The position numbers and the translations under genes were made by a program. Below the pieces are notes generated by a model, which was not told where the DNA came from, did no database searches, and was given only the letters and a program-made list of their open reading frames with translations. Shown piece after piece: positions 8,788 to 16,924 of a stretch of DNA of 64,000 nucleotides; the first letter of the stretch is position 1; every line of letters begins with the position of its first letter. The stretch spans positions 538,695 to 602,694 of the forward strand of contig NZ_LMHY01000012.1 in NCBI RefSeq assembly GCF_001429045.1. The letters run 5' to 3'. Origin of the DNA: Pseudomonas sp. Root71. Its GTDB lineage: Bacteria > Pseudomonadota > Gammaproteobacteria > Pseudomonadales > Pseudomonadaceae.

Positions 8788-9492
8788 CCATTTTGGCCGT
8801 CATGCAGCACTGCAGTCCCCACGAAAAATAGAAGCCGGTCCTACCCCCTCTGCAAAGATGAAACACGCCTGGACCATCACGCCCCCGGGCGCGCCAGTTT
8901 CACAATCACCCCCAGCGAACCCGTACATGGTTTGGTGACTTTCGACATTGGCTACAACGACAGCCCACTCCAGCGGCATTTTCTGGGCTATGTGGAGCGT
9001 TGCACTGCCGCCAACAGCCAACAGCAAGTCCTGCTCTGCCGAGAGTTGTCCGCCGCACTGGAAATCCCCATGCCGCTGAACCTGCGTCATGTGGACTTGC
9101 ACGCCGTCCTGGCCGCGATCAGTGAGCGCAATGGCCTGCGTTTTCGGGTGCCTGATCAAGCCTACGCACACACCAAAACCGCGTTTTTCTTCAACCTGGC
9201 CAACGGCGTGCAAGCGATCGATAGCCTGGGCAAAGTGTTTTCGATTCCTGATTTTATGTGGCAGCAGCAGGGTGACGGCGAAATCTACGTGGGCAGTTGG
9301 ACCGACAGCTTTTGGGGACAGCGCCAGCCGCTGCAACTGCTTCGCGAGCTCTTTGACAGCTACAACAGCAACCAGAGCGCCGTGATTGCCGCACTGCCTA
9401 GGATTCGTCCTGGTGCGCCGATTAACTAGGGCGAACGCATTACCGCCGTGACCCTCACAGAAAGCCAGATGAGCATCAAATGGAAGACGTAA
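8788..9492 (+). pseudogene. Broken phage late-control D / tail hub-like gene
   Basis: A frame open from 8788 reads APGRASFTITPSEPVHGLVTFDIGYND..., typical of the late-control protein D or gp27-like hub of contractile tails. It runs on with FFFNLANGVQAIDSLGKVFSIPDFMWQQQGDGEIYVGSW. An in-frame amber TAG at 9427 interrupts it, after which the same frame continues as GERITAVTLTESQMSIKWKT and ends at TAA 9490. No plausible start codon or N-terminal part is present: a stop lies at 8785. The next gene begins inside its last codons, as in intact tail operons. It is a remnant of a prophage or tailocin. The family call is by pattern and moderately sure. Confidence 0.65.
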
Positions 9493-10450
9493 TTCGCCGT
9501 GTGGTTGACCGCCAGTATCCCGAACTGACCGGTGGCTATCACCTGCCGCGCTTTGCCCGGGTGGTGGCCATCCCCGACCCACCCACAAACGCGGGGCTGT
9601 GTGACGACTTCCGCCCACGTTTCGCCGCAGACCTTGAGGTTCTGGGGCCGGACGGCGAGCCCGATACGGCATTGCCACTGCTCCAGGGCGTGCCGCTGCC
9701 GTTGCCGATGGGTGGCGAGTCCATGGGGATCTACGGTCTTCCCGATGAAGGCACGATGGTCGTGGTGTCGTCTGCCTGCGGCCTAACGCACAAACCCTTT
9801 GTCCTAGCCATCCTGCCCTAGGGCTTGAGTCTGCCCAACCTGCCCAAAGGCGATCAGGTCTGGCAGCACAGCGAAGCGGTACAGCAGCGCATCGACGCGG
9901 ATGGTAACTGGCTGCGCCAGACCGCTGGCCAGATCCATGATCAGGCCAGCGAGCGCCGTGTGGAGGCGCTGGAGAACACTGAGCACCACCAGCACCACCA
10001 GCACCACCAGCGCCACAGCGTGACTGTGGATGACCACAGCCTCGAGTCAGTGGGTGGCATCAAAAAGATCGAGGCCCTGGGCTCGCTCAAGCTGCTCTCA
10101 GGCGGCTCCGCCAGCCTGGCGGCCGTGGACGACCTGCATCAGGCCACCGGGCGCGACTTGAATCTGGTGATCGGGCAGAAGCTCAATGCTTCGGTGGGAC
10201 GTGATATGGAAGAGCGCATCACCGGCTTACGACGCAGTGTCGCGGAAAAGGCCTGGATGGGGTCGGAGGGGATGAACGCGTTGCAGATTCTGTGCGACTT
10301 GCTCGACTTGGTGACGGCGATGACATGCAACTGGCCGGCCATACTCATGTCCCCGGACCGGCGCCGAGTCCGAGCGACGCGGGGGCCTTCACCGATAATG
10401 CGGCACAGGCCAGCGCGCTGGTCGGTCAGTTAAAACCCATCACTTTGTAG
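9480..10450 (+). pseudogene. Broken phage baseplate assembly protein V-like gene
   Basis: The ATG at 9480 overlaps the end of the tail-hub remnant. The first part (residues 1-113) has GGYHLPRFARVVAIPDPP...LPLPMGGESMGIYGLPDEGTMVVVSSACG, an OB-fold typical of gpV/gp5-type spike proteins. An in-frame TAG at 9819 stops it, and the same frame resumes as GLSLPNLPKGDQVWQHSEAVQQRID with a beta-rich spike region containing a His-Gln-rich tract (HHQ repeated three times). Near 10318 the frame shifts; only the frame ending at TAG 10448 gives the sensible C terminus (DMQLAGHTHVPGPAPSPSDA ... ALVGQLKPITL). Two stops and one frameshift make it non-functional as a single protein. Confidence 0.7.
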
Positions 10451-10571
10451 GAGGGAAGTTGCAAGACCTTCTGTCTGAGCGCTTGACGAGTGATCCAGCC
10501 CTCAAAGAGATTTGATGGGCTTTTTGTTTTTTCGTTTCGTATCTGAATTTTCATCGAATGCGACCAAGTTA

Positions 10572-11855
10572 TCATTTGATAGCGATATCCAAGCCGTGAT
10601 CTAACATTAACTGCGCTACTGCTTCTCGTCCACCTTCCATTGATTCCAGTTGTCGCACTACACTACTTATCTCGTTGCTGTACTTTATCTGATCATTGTG
10701 CGAAGCAGCCCTAATTAATTCGTTAGCTTGCTTGTAAGTGGGTTTGATATCTTGCATGGCGCGCCTCAGAGTGCGGCCATATAAGTTGGCGTCAGCAAAA
10801 TTTTTCGAAGTTGAATATATGGTTATAAATCGATTAATGACTGCCGGAGGACTGGCATACCAATCAGCCTTATCTAACTCCTCAAATGTAGCAAGCATGA
10901 TTCTTTTTTCTGCTGCCGAAAGTAGCTCGGCAGGGAGTGGCTCTATTAAATAAAACCAATCTAAGTCGGCGAATAATTTTGCTGGTGCGTTTTTTATAAA
11001 TGTCAAAATTCGCAACTGTTCCGCTTTTGGCAGCACACTCCATAAGTTCAGCTTTTCGAGGCGTACCACGCTTACAACAGCGCCACACATTTCCTCCTCT
11101 GTGCGCATTCGCTCGATGATCTGCTTTACGGTATCTGGAAAAAATTTCTCCCATAAATTAGGTTGGATGATTTTAATTGCCGACATTGCAAGCACGCACT
11201 TATTGAATTTTGCCGCAGCTTCATCAGTTCCAAAAGCTGCTTTTATCAAGACCTTCAATAGATTGTTGTAAAGCGACTCTCGAGACCGTTTTAATGGGCC
11301 GGCCTCGAATAATGTGACGACGTCTTCGAGATTGTTTGGGAAGAATTTAGAGTCTAAATCATTTAAAACTCGCGCCAATGCCACCTTACCTTGAGATGCA
11401 GGCTTGGACAGTATCGAACTTACGGCGTTAAATATATGTAGCCTTGCTAACTCCGCGGAGGCAGAAAATACTTGATTGTCTGAAACCTGGGAAGGATGAG
11501 CGCACCTGTTGCGATCCTCTACCAAACGCACAATATCCATATATTCAATATGAGAAATGAACTCAAATTTATCCTTTGCCATTAAAGGAAGCTCTTTCTC
11601 AAAGGTCAAAGCCCCCGGAAGATTGTGGGTCTTTTGGATGGTCTCAAATCTTGTAATTTCAACTTGGGCTTCTTTATCCCCCGCAGCAGCCAGCTCTCTT
11701 ATTTTGTCCACTAAATCGAAGGCAACTGCAATCCAGCAGGCTACAACTGACGAGCGGTATGCTCCTGCTTTGTAGCACAGTACGGCTTCTTCGATATATT
11801 GGCGGGATCGAGGGTCATCGCAGCTTAAAATTAATTCATCTAGGTCGTTAAGCAT
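10572..11855 (-). CDS. HEPN-like protein with long helical C-terminal region, unknown function
   Basis: The 427-aa protein begins with a region that looks like a HEPN domain. A helix pair (RQYIEEAVLCYKAGAYRSSVVACWIAVAFDLVDKIREL) resembles the substrate or nucleotide-binding helices of such domains, and DRNRCAHP gives R-x4-H at residues 115-120. The remaining ~290 residues are helical, without motifs I recognise, and end AVAQLMLDHGLDIAIK. There is no signal peptide or membrane segment. It is a single AT-rich gene between the phage remnant and the CBASS pair. The N-terminal family call is moderate. A defence or toxin role is inference from the R-x4-H pattern and the neighbourhood. Confidence 0.55.
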   Translation of the reverse strand: MLNDLDELILSCDDPRSRQYIEEAVLCYKAGAYRSSVVACWIAVAFDLVDKIRELAAAGDKEAQVEITRFETIQKTHNLPGALTFEKELPLMAKDKFEFISHIEYMDIVRLVEDRNRCAHPSQVSDNQVFSASAELARLHIFNAVSSILSKPASQGKVALARVLNDLDSKFFPNNLEDVVTLFEAGPLKRSRESLYNNLLKVLIKAAFGTDEAAAKFNKCVLAMSAIKIIQPNLWEKFFPDTVKQIIERMRTEEEMCGAVVSVVRLEKLNLWSVLPKAEQLRILTFIKNAPAKLFADLDWFYLIEPLPAELLSAAEKRIMLATFEELDKADWYASPPAVINRFITIYSTSKNFADANLYGRTLRRAMQDIKPTYKQANELIRAASHNDQIKYSNEISSVVRQLESMEGGREAVAQLMLDHGLDIAIK

Positions 11856-12109
11856 TTTATTCCTTATTGATCTTACTTGATTGGATTGTTATTTTTCACA
11901 TTCTTCTTTGCGCCATCCAAATGGGGTGGTTTAGCGGAGCGCAATTTGACAGTCGGTGCGTTTCATTTGGAAGTGTGATCGGCAAAGCGCAGTCCATTAC
12001 TGTTTGTTGCGATAGACAGCAATCAGCTAGGAGCGGACGCAGGGTACTCGAGCTTATTACACCAAATGGCGTATTCGGATCCCGACATCCGTATAGTGAC
12101 TGGCAGCTA

Positions 12110-13042
12110 TCAACGGGGTGTGAATCTTTCCTCAAGCTGTTGGGTAGATTGGCGCATAACGGCTTCGTCTGAGTTTCGTAAAACTTTATAGAAGAAATCT
12201 GGGATTAACCAGTCTGATTTACGTTTAACGAATAATTGATCTTGAATAGACTCTACCGAACGACGCAAAGAATCCTCACTTGGATTTGTTTCTGTATTAG
12301 CGATTGACTGCTCGATACAGTCTAATAATCGCTGAGCCTGCTCAATAGAGGCTTTGTTTTCCTTTAGAGTGTTATAGCCATAGTCTAGCATTGGTCCAAG
12401 CAGTGCTGTCAGGTTGGTAAGTATCGCCGATATTGAAAGATCGAAGTACAGACATAGGGTTAGCGCACCTGTCAGAATAGCTATGCCCCCAATTATGATC
12501 ACATAGTTAATTTTTTCTCTGAGGTTAGCGTCCCAATACAGCGAGGAGTTCTGACATATTAGAACTTGAAGATAATGCGGGATGAGGTCGGATTTTATGG
12601 CATACCAATCAAGAAGTTTAGCATTCGTGTGTTTTTGTAAGTACCATTCGCCGTGTCTGACAATGTCTTCAATCCGAGGGGCGGGGCCAGTCAGCGTAGT
12701 ATTCCAGTCTAGTCTGAATAAACCTCTATCAAAAAGCTCCTGGATTTTTGCTGCTTTTTCCCTATTGGCGTCAATTCTGTTTCCTATTATGAGTTTGTCG
12801 ATAGTAAGAACAACTATTGACACAATCGCTAACCAGTTAGAATGGTCTACTTGCGTGAAGCTGAATTGCTTGGCGAGCGCTTCACTGTTTAGTCCGATGG
12901 ATAAAAATGTCAGTGTCGTCATCATGACGACATTCAGCATTATATATCCATTATTGTATTTTTTAGCTATTGAGTATAGGCGTCGGAACGAGGCAAGTTT
13001 TTGAATGTAGATGTGCTCATTTTGCTCTGTTCTAATGCTCAT
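12110..13042 (-). CDS. S-4TM family CBASS effector (putative pore-forming)
   Basis: Predicted inner-membrane effector with four membrane segments: two near the N terminus (about residues 33-51 and 70-87 from the start used here) and two adjacent ones (about 180-199 and 201-218). A cytosolic linker between the pairs contains LLDWYAIKSDLIPHYLQVLICQNSSLYWD, which fits the SMODS-associating 4TM (S-4TM) family. In CBASS such proteins are thought to bind the cyclic nucleotide made by the neighbouring nucleotidyltransferase and permeabilise the membrane, killing the infected cell. The start at 13042 (310 aa) has GGTGA five bases upstream; an ATG at 13054 would overlap the upstream gene by eight bases and add four residues. 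Translational coupling is likely either way. Confidence 0.8.
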   Translation of the reverse strand: MSIRTEQNEHIYIQKLASFRRLYSIAKKYNNGYIMLNVVMMTTLTFLSIGLNSEALAKQFSFTQVDHSNWLAIVSIVVLTIDKLIIGNRIDANREKAAKIQELFDRGLFRLDWNTTLTGPAPRIEDIVRHGEWYLQKHTNAKLLDWYAIKSDLIPHYLQVLICQNSSLYWDANLREKINYVIIIGGIAILTGALTLCLYFDLSISAILTNLTALLGPMLDYGYNTLKENKASIEQAQRLLDCIEQSIANTETNPSEDSLRRSVESIQDQLFVKRKSDWLIPDFFYKVLRNSDEAVMRQSTQQLEERFTPR

Positions 13043-13046
13043 CGTT

Positions 13047-14045
13047 TCACCCATACGCCGGGAATTCTAAGCCGAATATTTCGCGCCAATTGTTGATTGA
13101 AGACTTACAATCTTTGTTTGTTTCGAATTGGCGTGCTTCCAGTGATTTCAAATAGTCTTGATTGGCTCTCGCACTTATGCTTGTCTTTTGCTCAAACGTT
13201 AACGTATTTAAATCACCTTGGAGTCCCTTGGGATCAGGAACTACTTGGTAAACAGCTGAAGAAATATGGCTGAAAAGATTTGGTAGGGAAAGATCTACAA
13301 AGCGAGAGCAGTCTGTGCGGTATTTGTAGTAGTTGAGAATAATGTTCTCTAATAGGTAGGAGCCCATTGTGTGCATGGTTGCACGATTATTCCAGTATTT
13401 AATAATCCTAATGATATTTAGTACGTTTCCGCTATTTTGCTGATTGATAGCGGCCGTTCTGTCTTTATCAATCCGTGGGTCAGCTTTCTTCCAGTCTCCT
13501 GTTCCATTCGGAATCAGATAGAAGCTTTTGCCGAAATATTCTACGGTTCTAAAGCACGGTGCAATATCAAAGGACCAATCTTTATTTATAAGATTTAAGA
13601 GGATAACCTCTTGCCTTCTATTGACCTCTGCGTTTCGGTACTGATATATGTTTTCTAGGCTCTTCTTAAACTTATTAAGTATTTTTATCGAGCTTATCGT
13701 TTCATTATCATCTTTCGTGTAGTGATAGAGATTGCTATCTGTATTCTCAAGCGTCAACGTAATGTTGTTGGGGTCGTAATCATTGTAGGTCGCACCCTGA
13801 GCCATCAAGCAAAAAAACATATCCACGTCATCTAGTGGTCTTTTTTTCGTGCGTCGGGAAAACGACCCGTAGTTTATGTCGGCTTCGGTGTAGAGCGCTG
13901 GGAAATAGTCGACTGACGTTTGGAGCCCTTGAATGCGTGTACGTAGGTTGTCCCTGTCCTGACGTGCTGCCTTAGTATCCTCTGGATCTAGATTAACCGT
14001 TTCCTTCAGGAATTCATCGAAAGCAGAGATTACAGTGGTAGCCAT
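13047..14045 (-). CDS. CBASS CD-NTase (SMODS-type cGAS/DncV-like nucleotidyltransferase)
   Basis: Nucleotidyltransferase that should make a cyclic oligonucleotide second messenger on phage infection. The catalytic core is intact: GS at residues 60-61 (INYGSFSRRTKKRPLDDVDMFF), the metal-binding D-x-D at 73-75, and the third acidic residue in WSFDIAPCF (D160). The C-terminal helical region has MGSYLLENIILNYY, usual in SMODS proteins. AGGGAAGTGAT stands before the ATG at 14045. The next gene encodes the S-4TM effector and overlaps or abuts it, so this is a minimal two-gene CBASS without the Cap2/Cap3 or Cap6/7/8 ancillary genes. The nucleotide product cannot be told from sequence. Confidence 0.88.
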   Translation of the reverse strand: MATTVISAFDEFLKETVNLDPEDTKAARQDRDNLRTRIQGLQTSVDYFPALYTEADINYGSFSRRTKKRPLDDVDMFFCLMAQGATYNDYDPNNITLTLENTDSNLYHYTKDDNETISSIKILNKFKKSLENIYQYRNAEVNRRQEVILLNLINKDWSFDIAPCFRTVEYFGKSFYLIPNGTGDWKKADPRIDKDRTAAINQQNSGNVLNIIRIIKYWNNRATMHTMGSYLLENIILNYYKYRTDCSRFVDLSLPNLFSHISSAVYQVVPDPKGLQGDLNTLTFEQKTSISARANQDYLKSLEARQFETNKDCKSSINNWREIFGLEFPAYG

Positions 14046-14474
14046 ATCACTTCCCTAATTGAGCGAGACCCTTACCCGGATTGGATCATAGATCCCGTTT
14101 TCTGGCCATCACTGTGCCAGTCGTTGACAGGATTTCAGGCTCGTGGTCGGTCAGGCCGAATGCCAACGGGTGGCTAGTCCGTGCAATTACCTCGGAAATC
14201 AAAGAAACCGACAGCCCCTTAGAACTCTCAAACACAACCGCCAGAGCACGGAACCGTAGGGGAAAAAATTGTTCGCAGTCGCTGAGGGCCCACTACAACC
14301 TCCTGAGAATGGGTCAGAAGGTGTAAACCTTATTCAGGACGGGACAGGGTCAACATAAAGGGGGGAGGGCGGTGCTGGCCAGAAGCGTGACATGCAAATT
14401 CTTGGTAACTGTCACGAAACCGTCACCAGTCTCGCCTGACGCTACCTCGATACCGCTGGAGGCCTTGAAAATAG
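14046..14474. other. Intergenic region upstream of the CBASS operon
   Basis: About 430 bases with an 81-codon open frame (14081-14326, plus) that shows no family resemblance and that I do not call. The CBASS promoter should lie near its left end. GC content rises here compared with the flanking genes, so this may be older or differently derived DNA. Confidence 0.4.
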
Positions 14475-14522
14475 TGGAGCGGGTGAAGGGAGTCGAACCC
14501 TCATTATCAGCTTAGGAAACTG
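14475..14522 (-). repeat. tRNA-Gly(CCC)-like 3' fragment, probable old attachment site
   Basis: Read on the minus strand, these 48 bases match the 3' half of a Pseudomonas tRNA-Gly(CCC) from the anticodon arm to the terminal CCA: the T arm GAGGGTTCGACTCCCTT and acceptor CACCCGCTCCA are clear. I count about five differences from the sequence I expect. The 5' half is absent, so it is not a tRNA gene. Such a fragment inside an island is the usual trace of integration at a tRNA by another element. Confidence 0.7.
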
Positions 14523-14587
14523 GTAACGGGGTGATTCAATTGAGGGGGCGGATTTCTGTTGGGCGTTCACCCTGTTTCTTTTCGAAC

Positions 14588-15427
14588 CTACAATTCGCCG
14601 ATCATGCTCTTGAACCTTGCACGATGTTCTTTGCGTGAGGCCAGTTCACTCACAAGGAACGCCAAGCATTCACTCGTTGCCTTGGCTTTCTTCAAGCATT
14701 CCTCTTCCGGAAGGTTATGCACTCCTTCGCTCAAAACCTGGTAAAGCTTGCCCAACGGATTGAGTCCATCCGGCTTGAGATGCCCTGGAAGCGCAAGGTT
14801 GGCGATTTTGATCTTTTCGCTCATAGGCGACTCTTCCCGCAGAGACTGAATTGCAATGAAGTTTTCGTCATCTCCCCCGGAAGATTTCAAGTCTTCCAGC
14901 AGCAGATCCAGTAAGCGGTAGATGTTATTTTCCACTATCCGCCTAAAGTATGCGAAGGCAGCGATACCGTACTCATGACTTAGGCAGATTACTGCTTTCT
15001 CATAGTTGTCGCGGTCACCCTTCAAGAATCTTTGCAGCGTTTTGTCTCGGGGTATATCCCCTCTGGGTAGTTGACCGTACTTCTGAATCGTTATCGTGCG
15101 ATCGTCGACAATCTGCTCAACCATATAGATTCTGATCGATTTTCTGCATGAGACGCAGCTGAAAGAAAAACTGTGCTTCCCAGTACTCAAATACTGAGGG
15201 ATCAGCATTGCTGCCGCCGCTTTATCAGCACCAGTGTCGCGTAGAGCATTATTATGGAATGGACGTGTCTGATCGCAAACTTCACAAAATGAGTCGATCT
15301 CTTCGATGCGTAGATTTTTGCGCGGTGTCAGCGGCAGCTTGAAGCGCCTTTGGGAATAAAGCGGAGCCGTCTCAAGGAAGGATTTGATACCGGCATCTGT
15401 GAGGTTGGGGAGTCCATCTGTACTCAT
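14588..15427 (-). CDS. Zinc-ribbon protein with a HEPN/DUF4145-like C-terminal region, unknown function
   Basis: A 279-aa protein whose N-terminal part has two CxxC pairs (CEVC at residues 48-51 and CVSC at 91-94) that could form one zinc ribbon. The second half is helical, with YGIAAFAYFRRIVENNIYRLL near 155-175, resembling the DUF4145/HEPN-type helix that often carries an active-site arginine. Near the end, KLYQVLSEGVHNLPEEECLKKA supplies a conserved-looking His (237) preceding an acidic helix. No membrane segments are seen. I use the ATG at 15427; a GTG at 15439 would add four residues. It is the last gene inside the right boundary of the dusA island. A defence role is possible but unproven, and the HEPN relation is tentative. 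Confidence 0.55.
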   Translation of the reverse strand: MSTDGLPNLTDAGIKSFLETAPLYSQRRFKLPLTPRKNLRIEEIDSFCEVCDQTRPFHNNALRDTGADKAAAAMLIPQYLSTGKHSFSFSCVSCRKSIRIYMVEQIVDDRTITIQKYGQLPRGDIPRDKTLQRFLKGDRDNYEKAVICLSHEYGIAAFAYFRRIVENNIYRLLDLLLEDLKSSGGDDENFIAIQSLREESPMSEKIKIANLALPGHLKPDGLNPLGKLYQVLSEGVHNLPEEECLKKAKATSECLAFLVSELASRKEHRARFKSMIGEL

Positions 15428-15685
15428 TGAATCATCCACGCAAGGTTGGGAGGAGAGATAACTCTGGCTAGATGACCCTGATGGTCATGGCACCGGATCA
15501 TAGCAGCGTCAGTGCCCGTAATCGGAGCACAATTTAGCCGCTTAAGATTCGGCACGTCGAAGGAAGGTATGTTTGGATCGGGGGGAGAAAGGAGAGATGT
15601 GATTGGTACGTAAATGGTACAAGGCGTTGAGCACGATCCTACGAGCCTTTGTTTACCAGAGCTTCATGGGTGGTAGCTCCAATAT

Positions 15686-15873
15686 CGGCGCGACGCTGAA
15701 ACGGCGGGAGAGCGAGGCAGGTGTGACGGTGGTTACGGACATGGGGGATCTGGAATCGGTGAGGTGGGGAGGTGGGGAGGTGGGGAGGCTGGGAGGTGGG
15801 GAGTTTATCAGGAATGGGCTTGTGGGGCGCGAACGGGTCCCAGGACGATTTAACGGGCGTTGCGTTGCCGACA
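15686..15873. repeat. Right boundary repeat of the dusA island (orphan dusA 5' end)
   Basis: An imperfect copy of 6199-6370. On the minus strand it still encodes MSVTTVTPASLSRRFSVAPI, matching the DusA start MSAATATPAPLSRRFSVAPM, and then leaves the dusA frame at the shared GGCGCGAC core. It also retains the region upstream of the dusA ATG, expanded by extra GGTGGGGA units at 15761-15795. It is most simply the original dusA promoter and 5' end cut off by the island. The stretch 15428-15685 has no other gene I can support. Confidence 0.8.
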
Positions 15874-15995
15874 TTTCGACTGTTCCTGAACCGGAGCTGT
15901 CGCAGCGCTAAGTTTCATCATGCCTGGCCATTAACCTGCATAGGATCCAGGCCAAAGCACTTCAATCTGCTTCCACACCCACAGGAACCTGCAAA

Positions 15996-16214
15996 ATGAT
16001 CGCAAACCTGATCAAAGTCTCGCTGATCGCGGGCGTCGTGCTGTTGAGCGCCTGTTCGAGTGTGAGTACCGACGACCGTTTTCCGGATGACTCGCAGTCG
16101 TCTAACGGTTTCGGTCCAGGGCCGACCCACAACCCCAACCAACTGAATTTACATGGCAGTGCGCTCGGCAACAGCTTCGGCGAGTACAGTTCGGGGTTGT
16201 TGCGCGACGATTGA
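15996..16214 (+). CDS. Small lipoprotein, unknown function
   Basis: A 72-aa secreted lipoprotein. The signal peptide MIANLIKVSLIAGVVLLSAC ends in a clear lipobox (L-S-A-C, Cys at residue 20), so it should be lipid-anchored in the envelope; serine at +2 favours the outer membrane. The mature part is short, polar and Gly/Asn/Ser-rich, without a known fold. AGGAACC lies just before the ATG. It is the first gene after the dusA island and reads with core-like codon use. No function is assigned. Confidence 0.8.
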   Translation: MIANLIKVSLIAGVVLLSACSSVSTDDRFPDDSQSSNGFGPGPTHNPNQLNLHGSALGNSFGEYSSGLLRDD

Positions 16215-16264
16215 CCGGTGGCGCAACGGTGGAGTGATTTCCACCGTTGCGCTTCGGGTGAGAC

Positions 16265-16693
16265 TCAGACGAACCTCAAGCCTTCAAAAGGATTCCAGCC
16301 TTGCGAACCTTTTACCTGTTTCAGGTAGTAGGCGTAGTTGGCGCTCAATCCGTACATAAGTGCAAAGGCGACGTTCATGCCGGTGTCAAGGGCCTTGGGC
16401 GCTTCTTCATAACCCAGCAGGGTGAAAATCAATGCCAGGGCAAAGGAAAGGGCAACGATGATCGCGATGATTGCCAGGTTCTTTTTCCACAGCCCAAGTA
16501 CGAAGAAATAGATCGGCCCGAAAAAAAACGCGATGAAGTTCAGGTTGATCAGGATGCGCTTGCGCGCTGGCAACTGTTTGAAAGCCGTTTTGAATTCGGG
16601 GCTTTTGGGGCTGCCGTGTTGATCAAAAAAAGCGAAACGTTCTTGCCATTTCGGGCTGGCGTTGTAGGTTTGCAATTCATCCGTGCTGCTCAT
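16265..16693 (-). CDS. DUF2628 family membrane protein
   Basis: The 142-aa protein has a soluble N-terminal third (SPKWQERFAFFDQHGSPKSPEFK...LPARKRILINLNFIAFFFGPIYFFVLGLWKK) that fits DUF2628, whose members are small inner-membrane proteins of unknown role. About three hydrophobic segments follow (FFFGPIYFFVLGLW, LAIIAIIVALSFALALIFTLL and MNVAFALMYGLSANYAYY). The ATG at 16693 has AAGGACAG upstream; the frame is open for 40 further codons without support. It is a single gene and converges on the lipoprotein gene at 15996. Confidence 0.75.
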   Translation of the reverse strand: MSSTDELQTYNASPKWQERFAFFDQHGSPKSPEFKTAFKQLPARKRILINLNFIAFFFGPIYFFVLGLWKKNLAIIAIIVALSFALALIFTLLGYEEAPKALDTGMNVAFALMYGLSANYAYYLKQVKGSQGWNPFEGLRFV

Positions 16694-16924
16694 TGTCTGT
16701 CCTTTTTTGAGGGGGCTGCTCGGTCGAGGCATCGACCGAGTTTTCGTTCGGTGCGTGTCAACGCGTCTTGCATATGACCGGCTTGCTACCGGTGCGATAG
16801 TAGTTTTAATCATGTAACGATATTTAACAAGCCATGAGGTAGAGCCTTGGCGGGCTGTTGGCGCGTCACGGCTTGCGGGACAGTCGATCAGGCGGCGGTC
16901 TCCATTTCAGTGGCGGGCACGCCG

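Noticed and set aside
8800-9678. 292-codon minus-strand frame over the phage remnant
   Set aside because: The plus strand has recognisable tail-protein sequence; this frame has none.
9427-9821. Amber recoding in the tail genes
   Set aside because: Two TAG codons in frame are suggestive, but a frameshift in the second gene and the missing 5' end of the first indicate decay.
9978-10017. Short tandem CACCAC/CAGCAC repeat, looked at as a CRISPR or satellite
   Set aside because: It encodes a His-Gln tract within the tail-spike frame; units of nine bases without spacers. No CRISPR array is seen anywhere in the window.
11867-12172. 101-codon plus-strand frame between HEPN and S-4TM genes
   Set aside because: Overlaps the S-4TM 3' end, has no family features and no ribosome site.
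14081-14326. 81-codon plus-strand frame upstream of CBASS
   Set aside because: No recognisable motif; lies in the CBASS promoter region.
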